A DNA stretch of 64,000 nucleotides from Neurospora tetrasperma FGSC 2508 (GCF_000213175.1 NW_009799102.1:1533648-1597647), one strand, 5' to 3'; shown: positions 21,809-35,395, counted from the stretch's first letter. Translations and numbers: made by a program. Notes: generated from the sequence alone by a model not told the origin.

Positions 21809-24028
21809 TCAAAACTCCTCTTCACAGCCATACCCTTCCTCCACCCTCGCCGTCCTATTCTTGTTCCTCCTCCCCTTACTAGTTTCCACCCCAAACGAGT
21901 ATTTTTTAATCCTCGGCCCCTCGCCCACAAACAAGCTCGGATGCCGATCCCCTGGTAACGTCTGGAACATTAGACTCTTGATCACGTTTCCCCTGCTGAA
22001 AGCATCATTTGGTCCTGCATCTACGTCATCATCATCATCATCATCATCATCCTGGTCCAGGTCACCAACACCGAAGCCCGAAGCAAAGCCAATCCTATCG
22101 ATAGTCTTGCTCGGCACGCGCGAGCCATCAAGCAAAGAGTATAATCCCACTGTGCCGTCGTCGTGAGCCGCGGCTGCGAGGTTGTATGCCGTGTAGTGCG
22201 GGGCGGAGAGCACGTCGAAGCCGATGTGGATGTTTTCGGCGTTGCGATAGGAGGGGAAGGTGAGAATCGGGGTAGTGGGCGTGGACATGGTTAGGGGGTT
22301 GAAGGGGGGTGGTTTTCTGGTTCTAGTTTTGGGTCGGTGTTGTTGTGGTCTTTGATTGTGGTAGGGTTTTCTGTTTCTGCTGCTGCTGCTGCTGCTGCTG
22401 CCAGGAGCTGCCGATCGCGAGGGTTGCCAACCCATGACTGTATCAATGCTAGCAGTACCGTCACCGCCATCACTGATGGTGCTGCCCTTTTCGGTCTTAC
22501 ACCACCGAATATCATAGAGACGCATGGCGCTCATGGGACCCGCCACCAACACCCCATGACTCCCAACGGAGCGGACGTGCGCCGCGCTACTGGGGTGCTT
22601 AATCCAGCCCCATTCCTCATCGGGCACACGCATATCCAGCACGCACACGCGGCCGGTGCGTCCGCCGACGAGGATCACTTCGGCCGGGTTGACTGTCAAA
22701 AAATCGAGGCTGAGGACTTCACCGTGCTTGGCCATGGGTGGGGGGGAGTCATGGTTGGCCTTGAAGGAGGAGGAAGGTGGTGGAGGCGTGGTGAGCCAGC
22801 TTAGGCGGGAGTCGTTGGTGAGTTGCAAGAGGCCGACGTCACCGCCAGCGATGCAGGTGAGGCGGGAGCAGGAGGGTGCTGGGCAGGAGGTATTGATGAC
22901 ACCGTATTTGGTGCCCTTGGGGGTAGGCGCGGAAATTTTGATTAGGTTGGGGGCTGCTCGAGGGGATCAGTCAACCGCTGGGTCTGATTATTGACTGGCG
23001 TTTTTTCGGGCACAAAGGGGGTATGTGTGAGACTTACAGTTGCCTAGCTGCCACGTCGGCCGCTCCTCTTCTTCTATGGGAGGTTCGGATTGGCTTGGAG
23101 AGAACCAAGCGATGGAGGGAGTGCGCGTCGGCATCCTAGATGTGAGAAACATCCTGCCGGATGGCTCATGGAATCTGAGTGAAGAGAGCTGAGGGATGGT
23201 AATTGTTTCCGGCATTGGCATAAAGTCAGTCCGTCTGTATCTGACATTTGCGTACGCAAAGTTGACCCTAATATCAAGCCAAAGATCAGAATCTATCCAA
23301 GAGTCAATGTAATTGGAACGACTTACTCATCAGCACCATCCCTCGGGATGTACGAGCTCGTCAAGGAGTCGTCGTCAACCGCTGCTCTGATCGTCAGTAT
23401 ATCGGTTCAAACCAACCTCGTAGAAAGAGAAAGACACCCACCTGCATAAGTAACCCCCAACCCTGTCCTCGAGTCCGAACCTCCCACCCACAAGTGAGAA
23501 ATGGTTCCAATCATGATCCCGTTTTGAATCAGGTCCGGCCAAAGATCGACCTTTCCCTTGTCAGTTAACCCCCTGGCCCATGACTTTATCACCGTATCGT
23601 CATCTCCGCCATTGTGAACCACCGGCCTATACTGGGTTGTCTCTCTTTCCAGGAACCCTCCCAGAAAAGGGTCTTCCAGGATCTTTGCTCGCTTTAGTTT
23701 TCGAGGGAACGCAAGCAGCCTCTTTTCCTTCTCCTCTTCTACACGCTTCTTCTCCTCGAGCAGACGACGCCGCTTTACGTCGTTAGATGTGTAGCGTGCC
23801 GTTGGCGCCGTTTTGTTGTCTTCTATCTTGAAGTACTTGCCTTTTTCGGGATCTAGAAAAGTGTTAGTAAGTCGTACGAGTTTATACGGTCAAAGAGGTA
23901 GCTCGATCCCCGATTATAGATAGTTTTGCTCATTTCGGGTTGGATATCACACAATAGAGCATTCACGTGGGAGGGAAAGATTATTTCCCATACGTACCAA
24001 AATAGAACCCTGGAAGCTCTACCGGCAT
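21809..24028 (-). CDS. DCAF4-like WD40 protein (CUL4-DDB1 substrate receptor family)
   Basis: Probable WD40 beta-propeller of the DCAF4/WDR21 group, proteins that link substrates to the CUL4-DDB1 ubiquitin ligase. Five exons read right to left: 23998-24028, 23442-23852, 23327-23384, 23038-23267 and 21809-22953, giving 624 residues. The tiny first exon encodes MPVELPGFYF and continues into DPEKGKYFKIED, the signature opening of this family. A basic coiled stretch (KRRRLLEEKKRVEEEKEKR) follows, then blades with recognisable strands: TISHLWVGGSDSRTG, GEVLSLDFLTVNPAEVILVGG, GRVCVLDMRVPDE, GVLVAGPMSAMRLYDIRW, YNLAAAAHDDGTVGLYSL. Low-complexity insertions include a Ser run (~22380) and a nine-Asp run (~22030), both coded by trinucleotide repeats. 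Exon phases agree throughout. Function is inferred from the family. Confidence 0.8.
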
Positions 24029-25476
24029 CTTTGGAGTCTTGCTGCTGCCGCTGCCAAATCGGAAGATAGCAATACCGCGCTCTCACCAAGAGGGGACAAA
24101 AAGTCCTTACACGTATCACGAATGACAGATACTGCCCCGAAACCACGACGGCAATAACCTCTCGTTCGTCTCCAGGAGGTCGTCTTCGCTGGTCTCTCCT
24201 TTTTTCCCCCCCTAGGTCCTCGCAGCCCACAAACCAGAAATAACCGTGCCAAGTACAAGGCAAATGATTCGGTTCTTCACGCAATCCACGTGACAGAGCC
24301 GAAGCTATGTCGCTCAAAGCTCAACAAAGCTGCCTTAGAAGCCTGCGCTTCGAAGACCGCTGCCAGGTTTGCTTGCTAGGCAGGAGCGATGTTGTTCTGA
24401 GTCGACAGCCCGTCGTAGCCAAAGCGTTTGTGCAAAGCCTCGGCTCAAGATGCTTGGCCCTCTGCCTTCCCGAAATGCTTCTTTCGCCTGCTTCTTTCGC
24501 TCGTTTATTGCAGCCAATGCACGATAGCTTTTTCCTTCTGATACAATCAGGTCGCCGCCATGTGTGACACAAATGGAAGTGACGACCGATCCTCTATGCT
24601 GCTGAGTTGCCACTATCGATCCAACCCGTGCTGGCAAGCCAAAAGTAAGTGTAAAAGGCTGTCTCAATGAATGATCATCGGGGACAATGTGCAGTTGCTC
24701 CCGTGATAGGTGTTGCGTGTGTTAACTGCACTGTAAGCTTGAAAGTAGAGTTACAAAACACAGCAAGTATCTATGGATGTAGTCAGTGACTGTTGAAATT
24801 ATTCGTCTGGGATGCCGTGATTGCGTCTGAGCGCGTTTTTCGCAATCGAGGACTTACCTGGGAGCGTGTTGTGGTGTATAAAGATCTGATGTTTGGACGC
24901 ACAAAGGTTGACCGAGTGGGTAATAGCGCCAGATGCCAGATGCCAGTCAGAAGTTGAGGGAAGAGAAATAGTTATGTCATTTGCGTTGGTGGCCAGAGGC
25001 AGCTCCATGTTAGCGTGGTGTTCAGACTTTTTGGAGTCAGTTAGGCCCACTTTGCCAGGTCACGGGTAGGTACCTGCATTTGGTCACCACCACCCAACTC
25101 GTGGGAAACAACATGAGGGACTGCATGATCCAAAATCTCCATTGTGCATTCAAGTTTGCAGCCTGAAGTCAACCCAAGTGTCCAAAACTTGACACGCTCA
25201 ACATGGCAGCTTTCACAGGAACTTATTAGGTTATTAGATTTTACAGTTTTAGTATTAGTATCTAAGAAATGTAATGGGTACGTATACCCCTAAGAAGTTG
25301 TGGACACAAATTCCAGAAAGAAAAGCCTGGCGGCAAACTCCCAGCCCTAATCTAAAATCTTCAATGGCTGAGATGCCACCAAGGGGTATACCAAGGGGGG
25401 TCATATGGAGTTATCATCCCGTCATTTCAATCAGGCAACCTTCATGAACATTGCACCCGGAAAATCATTATATCGC
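24029..25476. other. Promoter of the DCAF4-like gene and 3' flank of pma-1
   Basis: About 1.45 kb. The part next to 24029 is the DCAF4-like promoter and leader; the part near 25476 is the pma-1 3' untranslated region, which is T/A-rich (TTATTAGGTTATTAGATT around 25230). One AGGTACCT palindrome lies at 25068-25075. The open frames at 24307-24667 overlap on both strands and have no recognised relatives. Confidence 0.5.
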
Positions 25477-28400
25477 TTATTGCGACTTCTCATGCTGAGT
25501 AGAGACACGCTGGAGAGAGACAACTGTGAGGGAAGTATTGTTAGCTATTGGTCAAGGCGTCAACGTTAGAAGGAAGTCAATGTAACTTACCAAAGTCCTC
25601 AAGCGAGCGCTGCTTCTGGTTGCCCTTAGGGGACTTGCCGTGCATAAGGTTATCGAAGCCAACGCTGTCCTGGAGGATGTAGTAGACACCGCCCATGATG
25701 CAGAAGATACCGAAGGAGAAGATCCAGATACGGACAACGGCGACGATGGAGGTGTCGGAGTGCTCGAACCAGCCCCAGATGGTGAAGCAGGTGGCAAGAA
25801 TATCAACGAGGAAGATAGCACCGCTGAGCTGCCACGAGGGGATAGAGGACCAGAAGGGACCGTTGGCACGAGTGATGAAGATGAGCCAGTTCTCAGTGAG
25901 GGAGATCTGGAGGAAGAGGACCTCGTCCATGTTACCGAAGTTCTGGACGATACCGCCGTTCTCACCCTGAGCGTACATGGTGGTGACAGTGATCCAGGTA
26001 CCGACGGCAAGAACGACACCGAGGAGGACGGACATACCCCAGAGCTTGGGAAGGTTCCACTTGACGGGGGTCTGCGAGTAGGGGGCGTTGTCGTAGGCAA
26101 TGGCAAGGGTGGCAACATCGGCGAAAATGGCGATGAAGACAACAAGCTCAATGTTGAGGGAACGGTTGAGAATGGCGATCCAGAGACCGAGGAAGATCTC
26201 CAAGTGGATAGACAGAGCGATACGGTAGACAACGTAGGCGTACATGCGGTGGAAAATCTGGCGAGAAGTCTTGAGGGCATCAATGATGGCACCGAGACCA
26301 GGGGCAAGGAAGACGATATCGGCAGCGGAGCGGGCAGCATCGGAGGAACCCTCGACAGCAATACCAGTATCGGCCTTCTTGAGCGAGGGAGCATCGTTGA
26401 CACCGTCACCAGTCATGGCAACAAGGTAGCCACGCTGCTGAAGAATCTCGACGACGTTGTACTTGTGCTGGGGGAAGACCTCGGCGAAACCATCGGCAGC
26501 CTCAACGAAGTCGTAGACCTCAGAGCCGGGCATGTCACCACCACCACCAAGACCGAGGCGCTCAGCGTTGTAGATGTTGGTACCGAGACCGAGCTGGCGA
26601 GAAGTCTCGCGAGCAATACCGACGGCATCACCAGTAAGCATCTTGATGGAGAGACCGAGAGTCTTGGCCTCGCAGACAGTCTTGTAGGTATCGTGACGGG
26701 GAGGGTCCATGCAGGGCATAATACCGAGAATCTCCCAAGAGCCCTCGCCACGCTTGCGGGCAACACCAAGAGAACGGAAACCACGGGTAGCGAACTCAGC
26801 AACCTTGTTCTTGTAGGCCTGGTCAACCTCCTCGGGAATGGGGTGGTCCTCCTCGACAGTCTTCAAAACGAAAAGAGGGGCACCCTTGACGCAAGTGATG
26901 CGCTCACCCTGGGGAGACTCGACAACGGCAACGACCTTCTTGGAGACGGGGTCGAAGGGGTGGAACTGAAGAACCTTGTACTTGGAGAGAACAGACTTGG
27001 CGCGGGGGTAGTACTTAAGGGACTTGAGGAAAGCCTTGTCGATGGCATCAATACCCTTCTTCTTGCGGGAAGCGGCCAAGCAGGCAGTAAGCATGAGATC
27101 CTCGGGGTCGACACCAGCGACGGTGTAGGGGTCGTGGAGGGAGAGCTTGTTCTTGGTGAGGGTACCAGTCTTGTCAGAGCAAAGAATCTCGACACCAGCA
27201 AGGGACTCGATAGCGGAGAGCTTCTGGACGATGGCCTTCTTCTTGGCGAGGTAGGCGGCACCGACAGCCATGGTGGTGGTGACGACAGCGGGAAGACCGA
27301 CGGGGACACCGATGATGGTGATGGCAAGGGTGAACTCGAGGATCTGGACGATGGGGTTGGAACGGTAGAACGAGGAAACCCAGACGATGAGAAGAGTGAA
27401 GATGACGAGGATGAGGAGAATGGTACCGATACCGTTCAAGACCTCAGTGAAGTGACCAGAGCCACCGCTAGCAGCGTTGACGAGGGCAGCGGCACGACCG
27501 ACGAAGGTGTTGTCACCGGTGGCGGTGATGACCACGAAAGCCTCACCACGCTTGACAGCGGAGGAAGCGAAGACCTGGTCACCCTTGTGCTTGTCGACAG
27601 CAAGAGACTCGCCGGTAAGAGCAGACTGATCAACCTGGAGGAAAGCATCATCGGTGACGATGCGACCATCAGCGGGGATAATGGTACCCTCCTCAACCTG
27701 GAGGATATCACCGGGAACGACCTCGGGGGCCTCAATCTCCTTGAGAGTACCATCACGGAGAACGACAGCCTTGAGAGCAAGAGTCCTGAAAAGGCAAATG
27801 GGTTAGCGCAATGCTCAATGGCGTTGTATGATAGCTCGTTGGCAACCTACTTCTTCAACTCGTCGACGATAGAACCAGCCTGGAATTCCTGAACGAAACC
27901 GACAACGGCGTTGAGAAGCAACAGGCCGCAGATGACACCGAAATCAACCCAGTCTTCGAGACCAGCAGCAAGGACGGCAGCACCCTGTAGTCATACTAGT
28001 CAGCATCGATGCGGTAGAGTCGCGCGGGGTGACGTCACGTTTCGTTTCAACAGCCGCAGGGATAGTGGAGTGAATCGAAACGCTTCTTGACATGTGATGG
28101 CAACGTACCTCCATGACGAACTGAATGGGACCGACGAAGAAACCGAGGAACTTGAGGAAATGGTTCTCCTTCTCCTCCTTCATCTGGTTGAGACCGTACT
28201 TGCGACGGCGCTGGACAACCTCCTCGGATGTAAGACCGACACGGGTGTCAGTCTGGAGCATGTCCTCGGGGACGACACGGCCGCCACCAGGAGTGGCCTC
28301 CTCTTCTTCCTCCTCCTATTCATGAGGGTTAGTATGCTGAGCGTTACTGAATGGGTGTGCAGTAGGTCACTTACAGCATCGTGTCCATCATGGGACTCGA

Positions 28401-28554
28401 GATCCTCAATGAGGGCATCAATGTCCTCATCCTCATCGTCCTCAACCTTGGGCTTAGGCTGGTAAGCGGCAGCCTCCGCCGCCTTCTCGTCGAACTTTCC
28501 GCTCTCGATGTTGGTCGACAGCGCAGGAGCGCCGCTGGCCGAGTGGTCCGCCAT
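25477..28554 (-). CDS. pma-1: Plasma membrane H+-ATPase PMA-1
   Basis: P-type (P3A) ATPase that pumps protons out of the cell and generates the membrane potential for nutrient uptake. Five exons read right to left: 28375-28554, 28109-28315, 27851-27984, 25591-27785 and 25477-25523, giving 920 residues. It matches remembered N. crassa PMA-1 throughout. The acidic N-terminus ([20 protein letters not shown]) is followed by about ten membrane segments. The TGES loop is present (SALTGES), then the phosphorylation motif [11 protein letters not shown] with Asp378, KGAP in the nucleotide domain, [10 protein letters not shown], and the hinge [20 protein letters not shown]. The last exon has only 15 sense codons and encodes the regulatory tail ending [11 protein letters not shown], where phosphorylation activates the pump. 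Codon use is highly biased, as expected of a very abundant protein. The 750-codon frame on the opposite strand is a by-product of this bias. Confidence 0.98.
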
Positions 28555-28831
28555 TGGCGTTGTGGTTTGCAGATCAAAGCTCTGCTAGGCGTATATTAAG
28601 GTACTGTAGAAACGAAGACGATGTTAGGATTAGATCTCGAGATGAGCAGAGTCTGACAATTGAATGGGGGGAAGAAGTTGAAGTAGTGGTGGTGTATAAG
28701 TAGGAGAGGAGTGTATGGTAGGCAAAGCTTGAAGATCATAGGAACAGGTCCACAGGGCAAAGCAGCTCGCGTTCGGAAGTGGGATGGTGTTGGTGAATGG
28801 AGCAGATTTGGTGGGAGGACAGAGTTGCGGG
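28555..28831 (-). promoter_or_regulatory. Putative pma-1 5' leader with upstream ORF
   Basis: The minus-strand sequence between the candidate TATA box and the pma-1 ATG is rich in C and T (CTCCTCTCC, TTCAACTTC, CTTCCCCCC), as in strongly expressed fungal genes. It contains one ATG at 28739 that opens a 47-codon frame ending in TAA at 28596, upstream of and not overlapping pma-1. A CCTAAC...CTACAG acceptor-like sequence lies near 28608-28625, but I found no convincing matching donor. Confidence 0.4.
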
Positions 28832-28841
28832 CATATATAGA
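28832..28841 (-). promoter_or_regulatory. Candidate TATA box of pma-1
   Basis: On the minus strand the sequence reads CTATATATGC about 280 bases before the pma-1 ATG. If transcription begins roughly 30 bases downstream, the leader is about 250 bases long. Position and sequence fit, but no transcript data are available. Confidence 0.45.
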
Positions 28842-31800
28842 CTTCGAGCAGACCGCAAAAGGTGAACGGACCTAGTAGGGTTTTCGGGCACGCGGTAGGG
28901 TTTTGTTTTGATGACCTAATAGGTGGTGAGGTATGTGGCGTAGTCGTTGGAAGATGGTGAAATCGTCCAAACGAAGCGAAGTAGACCGAGGGATAAGGGT
29001 CGAGAAAAAAGTATTAGGAGTTGGGGGGGGAGATTCACGACGAAGGGAGGGATTAAAAAAGCCTTCGAGCGTGAGGAAAAGAAGAGGAGGTGCGAATCGA
29101 GGGAGCGGGCGAGAAAGGTATTTCAATCTTTCCGGCCGGTGACCGAGCGATGAGCGACCTTTCCGGCCAAAGATGGAAGCCAACCTTCTTTGGCATGCAC
29201 GCCAAAAGTGTGGGATTCGCCAGCTACGATCGAGTGGGCTGCAGGCCCCGGCACTGTATCGTACTGTACCCGGTACCTTGTCGTCCTTGTTGGTGCTGGT
29301 GCCCTGGCGAGCGCCCTGTCCGCCCACCAATGCAGTCACCTTCCAGTTCACCCTTCAATTCTCAATGCACCCACAGAGTCCACTTTCCAGACGGGCACCC
29401 CATCGAGCGGAACAGAGCGTGGAGACTGCGCTAGCACCAGGTACCGCGTACCTGCTTGCTAGTTCGACCGCTGGGACTACGGAACCACAACCGTGCACGT
29501 CCCTCCCTGGTCCTTCACTTTTCTGCCCAGAGCACGGCTCGCAAGAAACGACTTGTGCCATGGGATGACGGCCACCGACGGGCTCTGCGGCCCACGTAGG
29601 GTTCAACTTTTCGACAGCGATGGTGGGCCCGCGACCGCCGAAACCAAAGGGTCATGGTTTAATGGGATCAATGGGCATTACGTTAACGGGTCGATGATTG
29701 CTAGCAAGCAACGAGTTGGTCGGCCCTCGAATGAACCAGGAGCCCAGAGGAGCCGCCGTTCCGTTCGTAGAAAGAGAAGAGTGTTCGAATTGGATTCGAC
29801 TTGAGCCCGCCTCCACGCGATGCCACCGTGTGCGCCTGTGTACAGACTGTTCTCGCTATCCGTTCTTTGCCTACCTTTTTGGTGGGTCGGCCTCAGGTCG
29901 GCCTCTTTGGTCCTCCAATTGACACGGTACAACTGCCCAGCGCGGGCTAAGCTGGCGAGGCGGACAAGCACTACCTTCCAGCGCACCGCACTAACTACAA
30001 CCACGGCACGCCCCAAAGAGCAGACCGCGATTGAATGTGATTGCCTTTCCTTCCGAGAAGTCCAACCTCACAAGCATTGGCTGATACCCTTGCTATGAGC
30101 AGGGGTTTATAGAAAAGCGGGTCCCCAAGAGTGCAGGTCGCAATGAGTTACCGCAGGATACCTCGATCGTCCAGTGCGTCCAGGTACCTTCGCCCCACCG
30201 TCCGCCTTTACCCTCTGCGCGCTCACCACCACAAGCCGCAATTGAGTCCGTACTGAGGTACCTGTCCGTGCCTCTCCACCTGAGTACCCTGTCAGCCAAA
30301 AGCCTGCGGGATTTTCTGGCTGCCCACCTCCACACCAGCATGCGCAGCTTCTTATTGGCTCGCGCTTCCTGAATGACGACGAGGAAATCAGGAATCAGAA
30401 GGGATTTACAGTTTTTCCCACACAAAAGGCCCGGCGCGCGAGTGCCAGAGCGGCCTAGGGGCGTTGCCAGAGCCCCAGGGCCGCCGCAGTCGACCAGCAC
30501 TCCCAACCTCACACTCAGCAGCGAATCCGCCGGCCACCACAGACTCACAAACGGCGAGCATGTCTCCAGAACACTTGGCGGTCAGCCGGCCCAGAGTTGC
30601 CATTGCACCAGGCAGTTTGGCGGTCACTCGGTATGGATAATGACGACTCCATAATTCATGCTATCTACCTCTCGGCCGCGCCAGTCGGTATGGCTTCGAA
30701 CGGCCTCATCTGGCCCAGGCATCGGCTGCCTTCCTTCCCCTATGCGCTGCATTTGCTTTTATGAGATGGAATTGTGTGTTCATGTATCGCTATGCAGGCT
30801 GGCCAGGGGGAAGTCCAGAGTCGTGAAGCTCCACGCCAATTCCTTGGCGACAGAGCACTAAGATCAGACTACACACTACATCCTCGACAGTCTCAAGCTC
30901 TCGATTTCATAGGCGCGAACAAGCTTTGGCCCTCGCTGTCCGTCATGAACCGGAAGCTGGGGTACACCCATGCCGTGCAATTGCTTCGCTTTAACTGGCC
31001 AGTTAATGGTGGCCAGCCCGCCAAGAGCCCAGAAGAGCCCTTATCGTTGCCGTGAGAGCTCCATCCCTGCCGGCAACGACGAGAAGGGGAACCTAGTGTA
31101 AACGAATCGACGAATGCCTACCAGAAACAAACAGGCTTGGCTCGCCCATCCCAACCGCTGGAAACGGTGGAACGGTGTGGCCGTCTGCACTTTGCAGCAC
31201 ATGGCCAGTCTTCTCCGCGGGCAGTCCGTCACGATCATTGCTGTCGGCCTCGCCTGTCTCGTCTTCCATTGAGAAGTCACCGTCGTTCGCGACATGCTGC
31301 ATGGCATACACTGACCCGTAGGCAACGGTCGAGCCCGTGCCTACCCGTCGGTCTGTTTTGGTTTTCCGTGTAACACTGCCATGGCAAATTAGACGGGAAC
31401 GGGGAGTCTAGTGTAGGGTCTTGGATTCAACCAGACAGGTCTAAGACGTTGCGTTACGGTGTTTTTGCCGGCTCGGTCTGATGAGATCGGACTTCCGTCT
31501 GATCGGTATCTGGGACATGACAAGTCACGGTGAAGCTGTTTCCCATGCTGACGTCGAATTGGGTGCAGTGTACACTACGGCACTGGTTTGCACCCTAGAA
31601 TGCAATATGCCTAGGTATATCCAACCAACATGTAAAGCTACTGGTCATAGATGAGTATTCGTCAACGATATTAGGGATCACTAAAGGTTATAGCTAGACG
31701 GATATTCAGGCAATATAGGTTTCATGTCGAGCTGGTCAATTTCCCTCAACTCATTCTTTCCCAAGTCTGGCCGCGGCCGAGGCTGGATTAAGGTTGTCTG

Positions 31801-33146
31801 TCCCCTCAGTACCGGGACGGGAGCTGCACGTTGTCAAGTAACACGGTATATCGAGACTCGCCATATGGAAACAGCAATGAAACAATCAGTATAGCAACAC
31901 ACGATTGCCCCTCCATGCAAAGAGTCACGTTTGCCTTGTCCTTTGTAGGGAACCGAGGCTGGTTGTCAGTGGTGATCTGATATTACCCTCACCAGGCAGG
32001 CAGTCCCTCATCACGAACGGGGGGAAATGGATCTACGTCATTGTATTCAGGCCCCCAATGATGAGCAATGCGAATCAAGCCAACAAGGGAATGAAACGTT
32101 ATCACTTTCCTCAATCTGAGCAAAAGGTGAAAACCGACGACTGACACTCCACAATATCAAGCCGCCGACGTTCCCGAACCCTATCAAATGTAAGAAATTT
32201 CTTTCTTCTATTTTTCATGTCCAATCGACCGCGGGAGTTCCCTCGCGCTACCATGCAACGTGCGCCCCATATTGCCGTACAAAGCACATTGTGAGGTTCG
32301 TCGCAGAGGCGATATTCCTTGTTGAAAAACTGAAGAGAAGAAAAATCGGAAAACTCCACACAAGGGATTACCCTGAACTTTCATCGGCAAGCAGTGGTTC
32401 AGTTGACGGCTCGCAAAGCCGATGGAGGCACCGCTTGCTGCTCTGTCGCCAGCGAACCATCGTTTTTAGTGTAGCGCCCTTCCGACCTCTATGGCAGGGT
32501 AGCACTGGTCCCCCTGCCCTGTCACGGCAGCCTCTCACGGGTTTTCAAGAGGTGTCGCAACCGGCGGGTGTTGAACTGCAAATCGGACAGCAATCTCCCA
32601 GCCTTGAGTGTTGAAGGACCGAAGAGGAGCACCTTGTAGACAAGACCAGGAACCGCGGCGTGTGCCATGGGGAAGATCGCCGCCTCCGCGTCTTGGGGAG
32701 ATTACAGCCCATTCGGCAGCGATCGCGACCGGCTTCACTCTTCAAAGAACTTTTGCATCTTAATGCCCAGAAACAATGGTTTTTAGCCCGTGTTCTGCCC
32801 AGGCCGACTTGGCACCTTGAACTAGATTGCTCGCTGAGCACACGGTTCTAGGCCCAGTTGGCTGTTTTGGCTTCCGCGCACATTTTACGTGCACAATATT
32901 GCCTCCTACGCGGAAAAGGACGCAAGCCTGGCGTGTCCAAGCTGTTCATGGTGTTGTTGTCTCCTACACCACCGCGATACGAAAATGACGAGGCGGCCCA
33001 GCCGACCGGGTGTTGAGAAACTACACACACTGTCGAGTTTCGATTGACCGGAAAACGGCTGGCGACTTGGCAAGAGACAACATGATGGTCAGCTACCTGC
33101 CCCCCAGGACGGGAACAACACGTCTAGCGTAAAGCCCGTCAGCCGT

Positions 33147-33178
33147 GTGCCAGTGCCAGTGCCAGTGCCAGTGCCAGT
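33147..33178. repeat. Microsatellite (GTGCCA)n
   Basis: Just over five perfect copies of the hexamer GTGCCA. They generate a Val-Pro repeat in one plus-strand frame, which explains the start of the 267-codon open frame there. Confidence 0.95.
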
Positions 33179-35395
33179 ACTACCCGTCTGCCAGCAGGCC
33201 AGTGCCGAGGTGTTGGTGCTGGTCGCCTCCATCCAAGACACCAAAGCCAAGCCCAAAAGGACAAGGCGAGAATGTAACCATCCACACATACACCGCAAAA
33301 TCCCCCAAAACCTAAAACCATCGCAGTTCGCTCGGTTGTTCTCCGGCCTCAAGATGGATATACCGATGGATACGGTTATGGATTGCGTGCGGATGGAGAA
33401 AACGAGGGTGAGAAAATCGTGGAAGCGCGGGAAAGGGCTGGTCCATGAATCACGGGTCAGGTCACGGCGTGCTGGGAACCGATCGACCAGTGTGCCGGTC
33501 TCGTCAATGAGGCATCGTCCACTTGTCGTCGCTGTTGCCGTTGTCATCGCAGGGTGCACACCACCTGATCACCACGGGCGCCGTCGTCTCGAAGAGAGAG
33601 CCAAGCTGCCCTGGCTGCATGGAACAAAAAGCGGTCTGGAGGCGGTTTTTCTAGAAGGTTTGGAATATGCACGCCCTTATGCAACCATATTTTGGTGGGA
33701 TGGAGCATCAGATGCCCCCACAGGCAACGCCAACGGATGGCAGTCGCCAAGTGGCGCGCAAGTAGAAGGAAGCCATGTTCTGACCAATAAGGAGCGTCAA
33801 GATATGGAGAGCCTCAAGGGCTGCAAGAACAACGGGCATGAAGGTGGGAACGAGATATGTACCGCACATGCACATGCTAGCAAGGGAAGGTGCGTGCATT
33901 CTGCAACTTCTTCCGAATCTGTGGGGATTCGGCTCTCTATGCTGCATTGACATCAATTAACTGGAAATCACTTCTTTCTGATCTCACGACTTGCTTCGAG
34001 TGCTTCTCCGGGCACAAATTGTACATGACAGCCGAGGTAGCATGGCAAAAGGCAGATTACGTATCGTGGGTACCGGCCATGAAACAATTACAATCTTCCA
34101 GGAACCGTTATAACCCGGCGATTATTCCCGTCACGAGCGAAGAAGCAGCAAAAGGTAAAAAGAGATGGCAGCCGAGACAAGAGAGGCTGGCTTGCGACCA
34201 ATCGAGGGCCAGTAAGCGAATGTGGGCGAGTGTGGGTGAGAAGTTGGGGGATTTCCGCTTTCTTTGGGGTTGATGGGGTCTAGCGGCTTCCTTCACCGTT
34301 TTACGCTTTTACCCGTACGAGCATTGAATGGTCGGCTGGTACGCCTCTGCATGGCTAAAATGCTAGCCCGGTACGTTGCCGCTACAAGAAACGGGGGCCA
34401 AATAGGGAACAAGCTGAATGTTTTTTGTGTGAAGATTAAAGTTTTTTGCTACTTACAAAATTATGCTAGCAAGTTACATCCATGTAGAGGTGTAGGCCGT
34501 AGTTGTTGTGGGTGACAGACTGGACATCGAAACAAAATTGCGGACGAAGAGCACTCGAAGGAAGCACACAGCGCTTGAGTGGATGACACCGGAACAGGCA
34601 CGGCACTGATAGTCGGTGCTCACGTGGATAATTCTCGGGTGAGCCGTTACCGATCGGACAGGGAATCCTCGCTCGGTCGGCACCCAATGTTCGCGATTGT
34701 GCCATATTTCCGCGGGGGCGGTCGTGGCCATCCGAGACCGGGGCTGCTAAGTACTCAACCGCCACGCTAAATTGCCCAATGGCCACGCCGCTTGGCCTGG
34801 ATCTCGGAGGAGCATGAACACCTCATCACCGACATTTTACGGCGCCGTCGAACTCATCATCAGCGATATCACCTTGTTATTCCCATGGCTTCATGTCCGG
34901 CGAAGGCAGTGACGCAACGGCAGCCTCAGGGGCCGGCGACGACGGTTCGACGACGGTTCGACGACGGATGCTGCCAAGCTCTCCCGCCCACCACCCAGAC
35001 GGCGGCGGCGCTAGGAGACGACTCCGAACCTTGTGGGAAAACTCAGGAACAGGAAATTGTCTCCTGCTTGTCTCCATGGCTCTCCGTTCCTCTCCAGTTC
35101 TTGGCCCTTGAGTAGCCGCGCCAAGGCGCTTCCAGCGGAGAAGGCCTCTCAATTCGCACCGAAATTGGCTCCGTGGCTTTCCAGTCAATATCACTGTTAT
35201 CACACACAGTGAGCACTCGCTCTACACACAGCGAGGCACAAAAAATCGCTCTCCATGTGCACCCTTGTGTCCTTGCATATCAGGGCGACAGGCACGCATT
35301 GGCCGCGGATCCTTTTTTGCCGTTTTGGTGCCGTGCAGCCGTGCGATCCATGGACCCTGCGTGGACCCTTTTCTTCACAAAAACTGGCTGAAAAA

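Noticed and set aside
25640-27892. 750-codon open frame on the plus strand opposite pma-1
   Set aside because: It mirrors a highly expressed gene whose codons nearly always end in C or G, which removes stop codons from this antisense frame. The product is an acidic, Gly/Asp/Val-rich sequence with no domain character and it runs through a pma-1 intron.
31470-31510. CTGATGAG next to short complementary segments, hammerhead-ribozyme-like
   Set aside because: The required GAAA core is absent at the expected distance, so it is not a hammerhead.
33147-33950. 267-codon open frame in the gene-poor region
   Set aside because: It begins inside the GTGCCA microsatellite and the rest lacks hydrophobic patterning, domains or leader-like sequence upstream. 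Kept only as a possibility inside the gene-desert finding.
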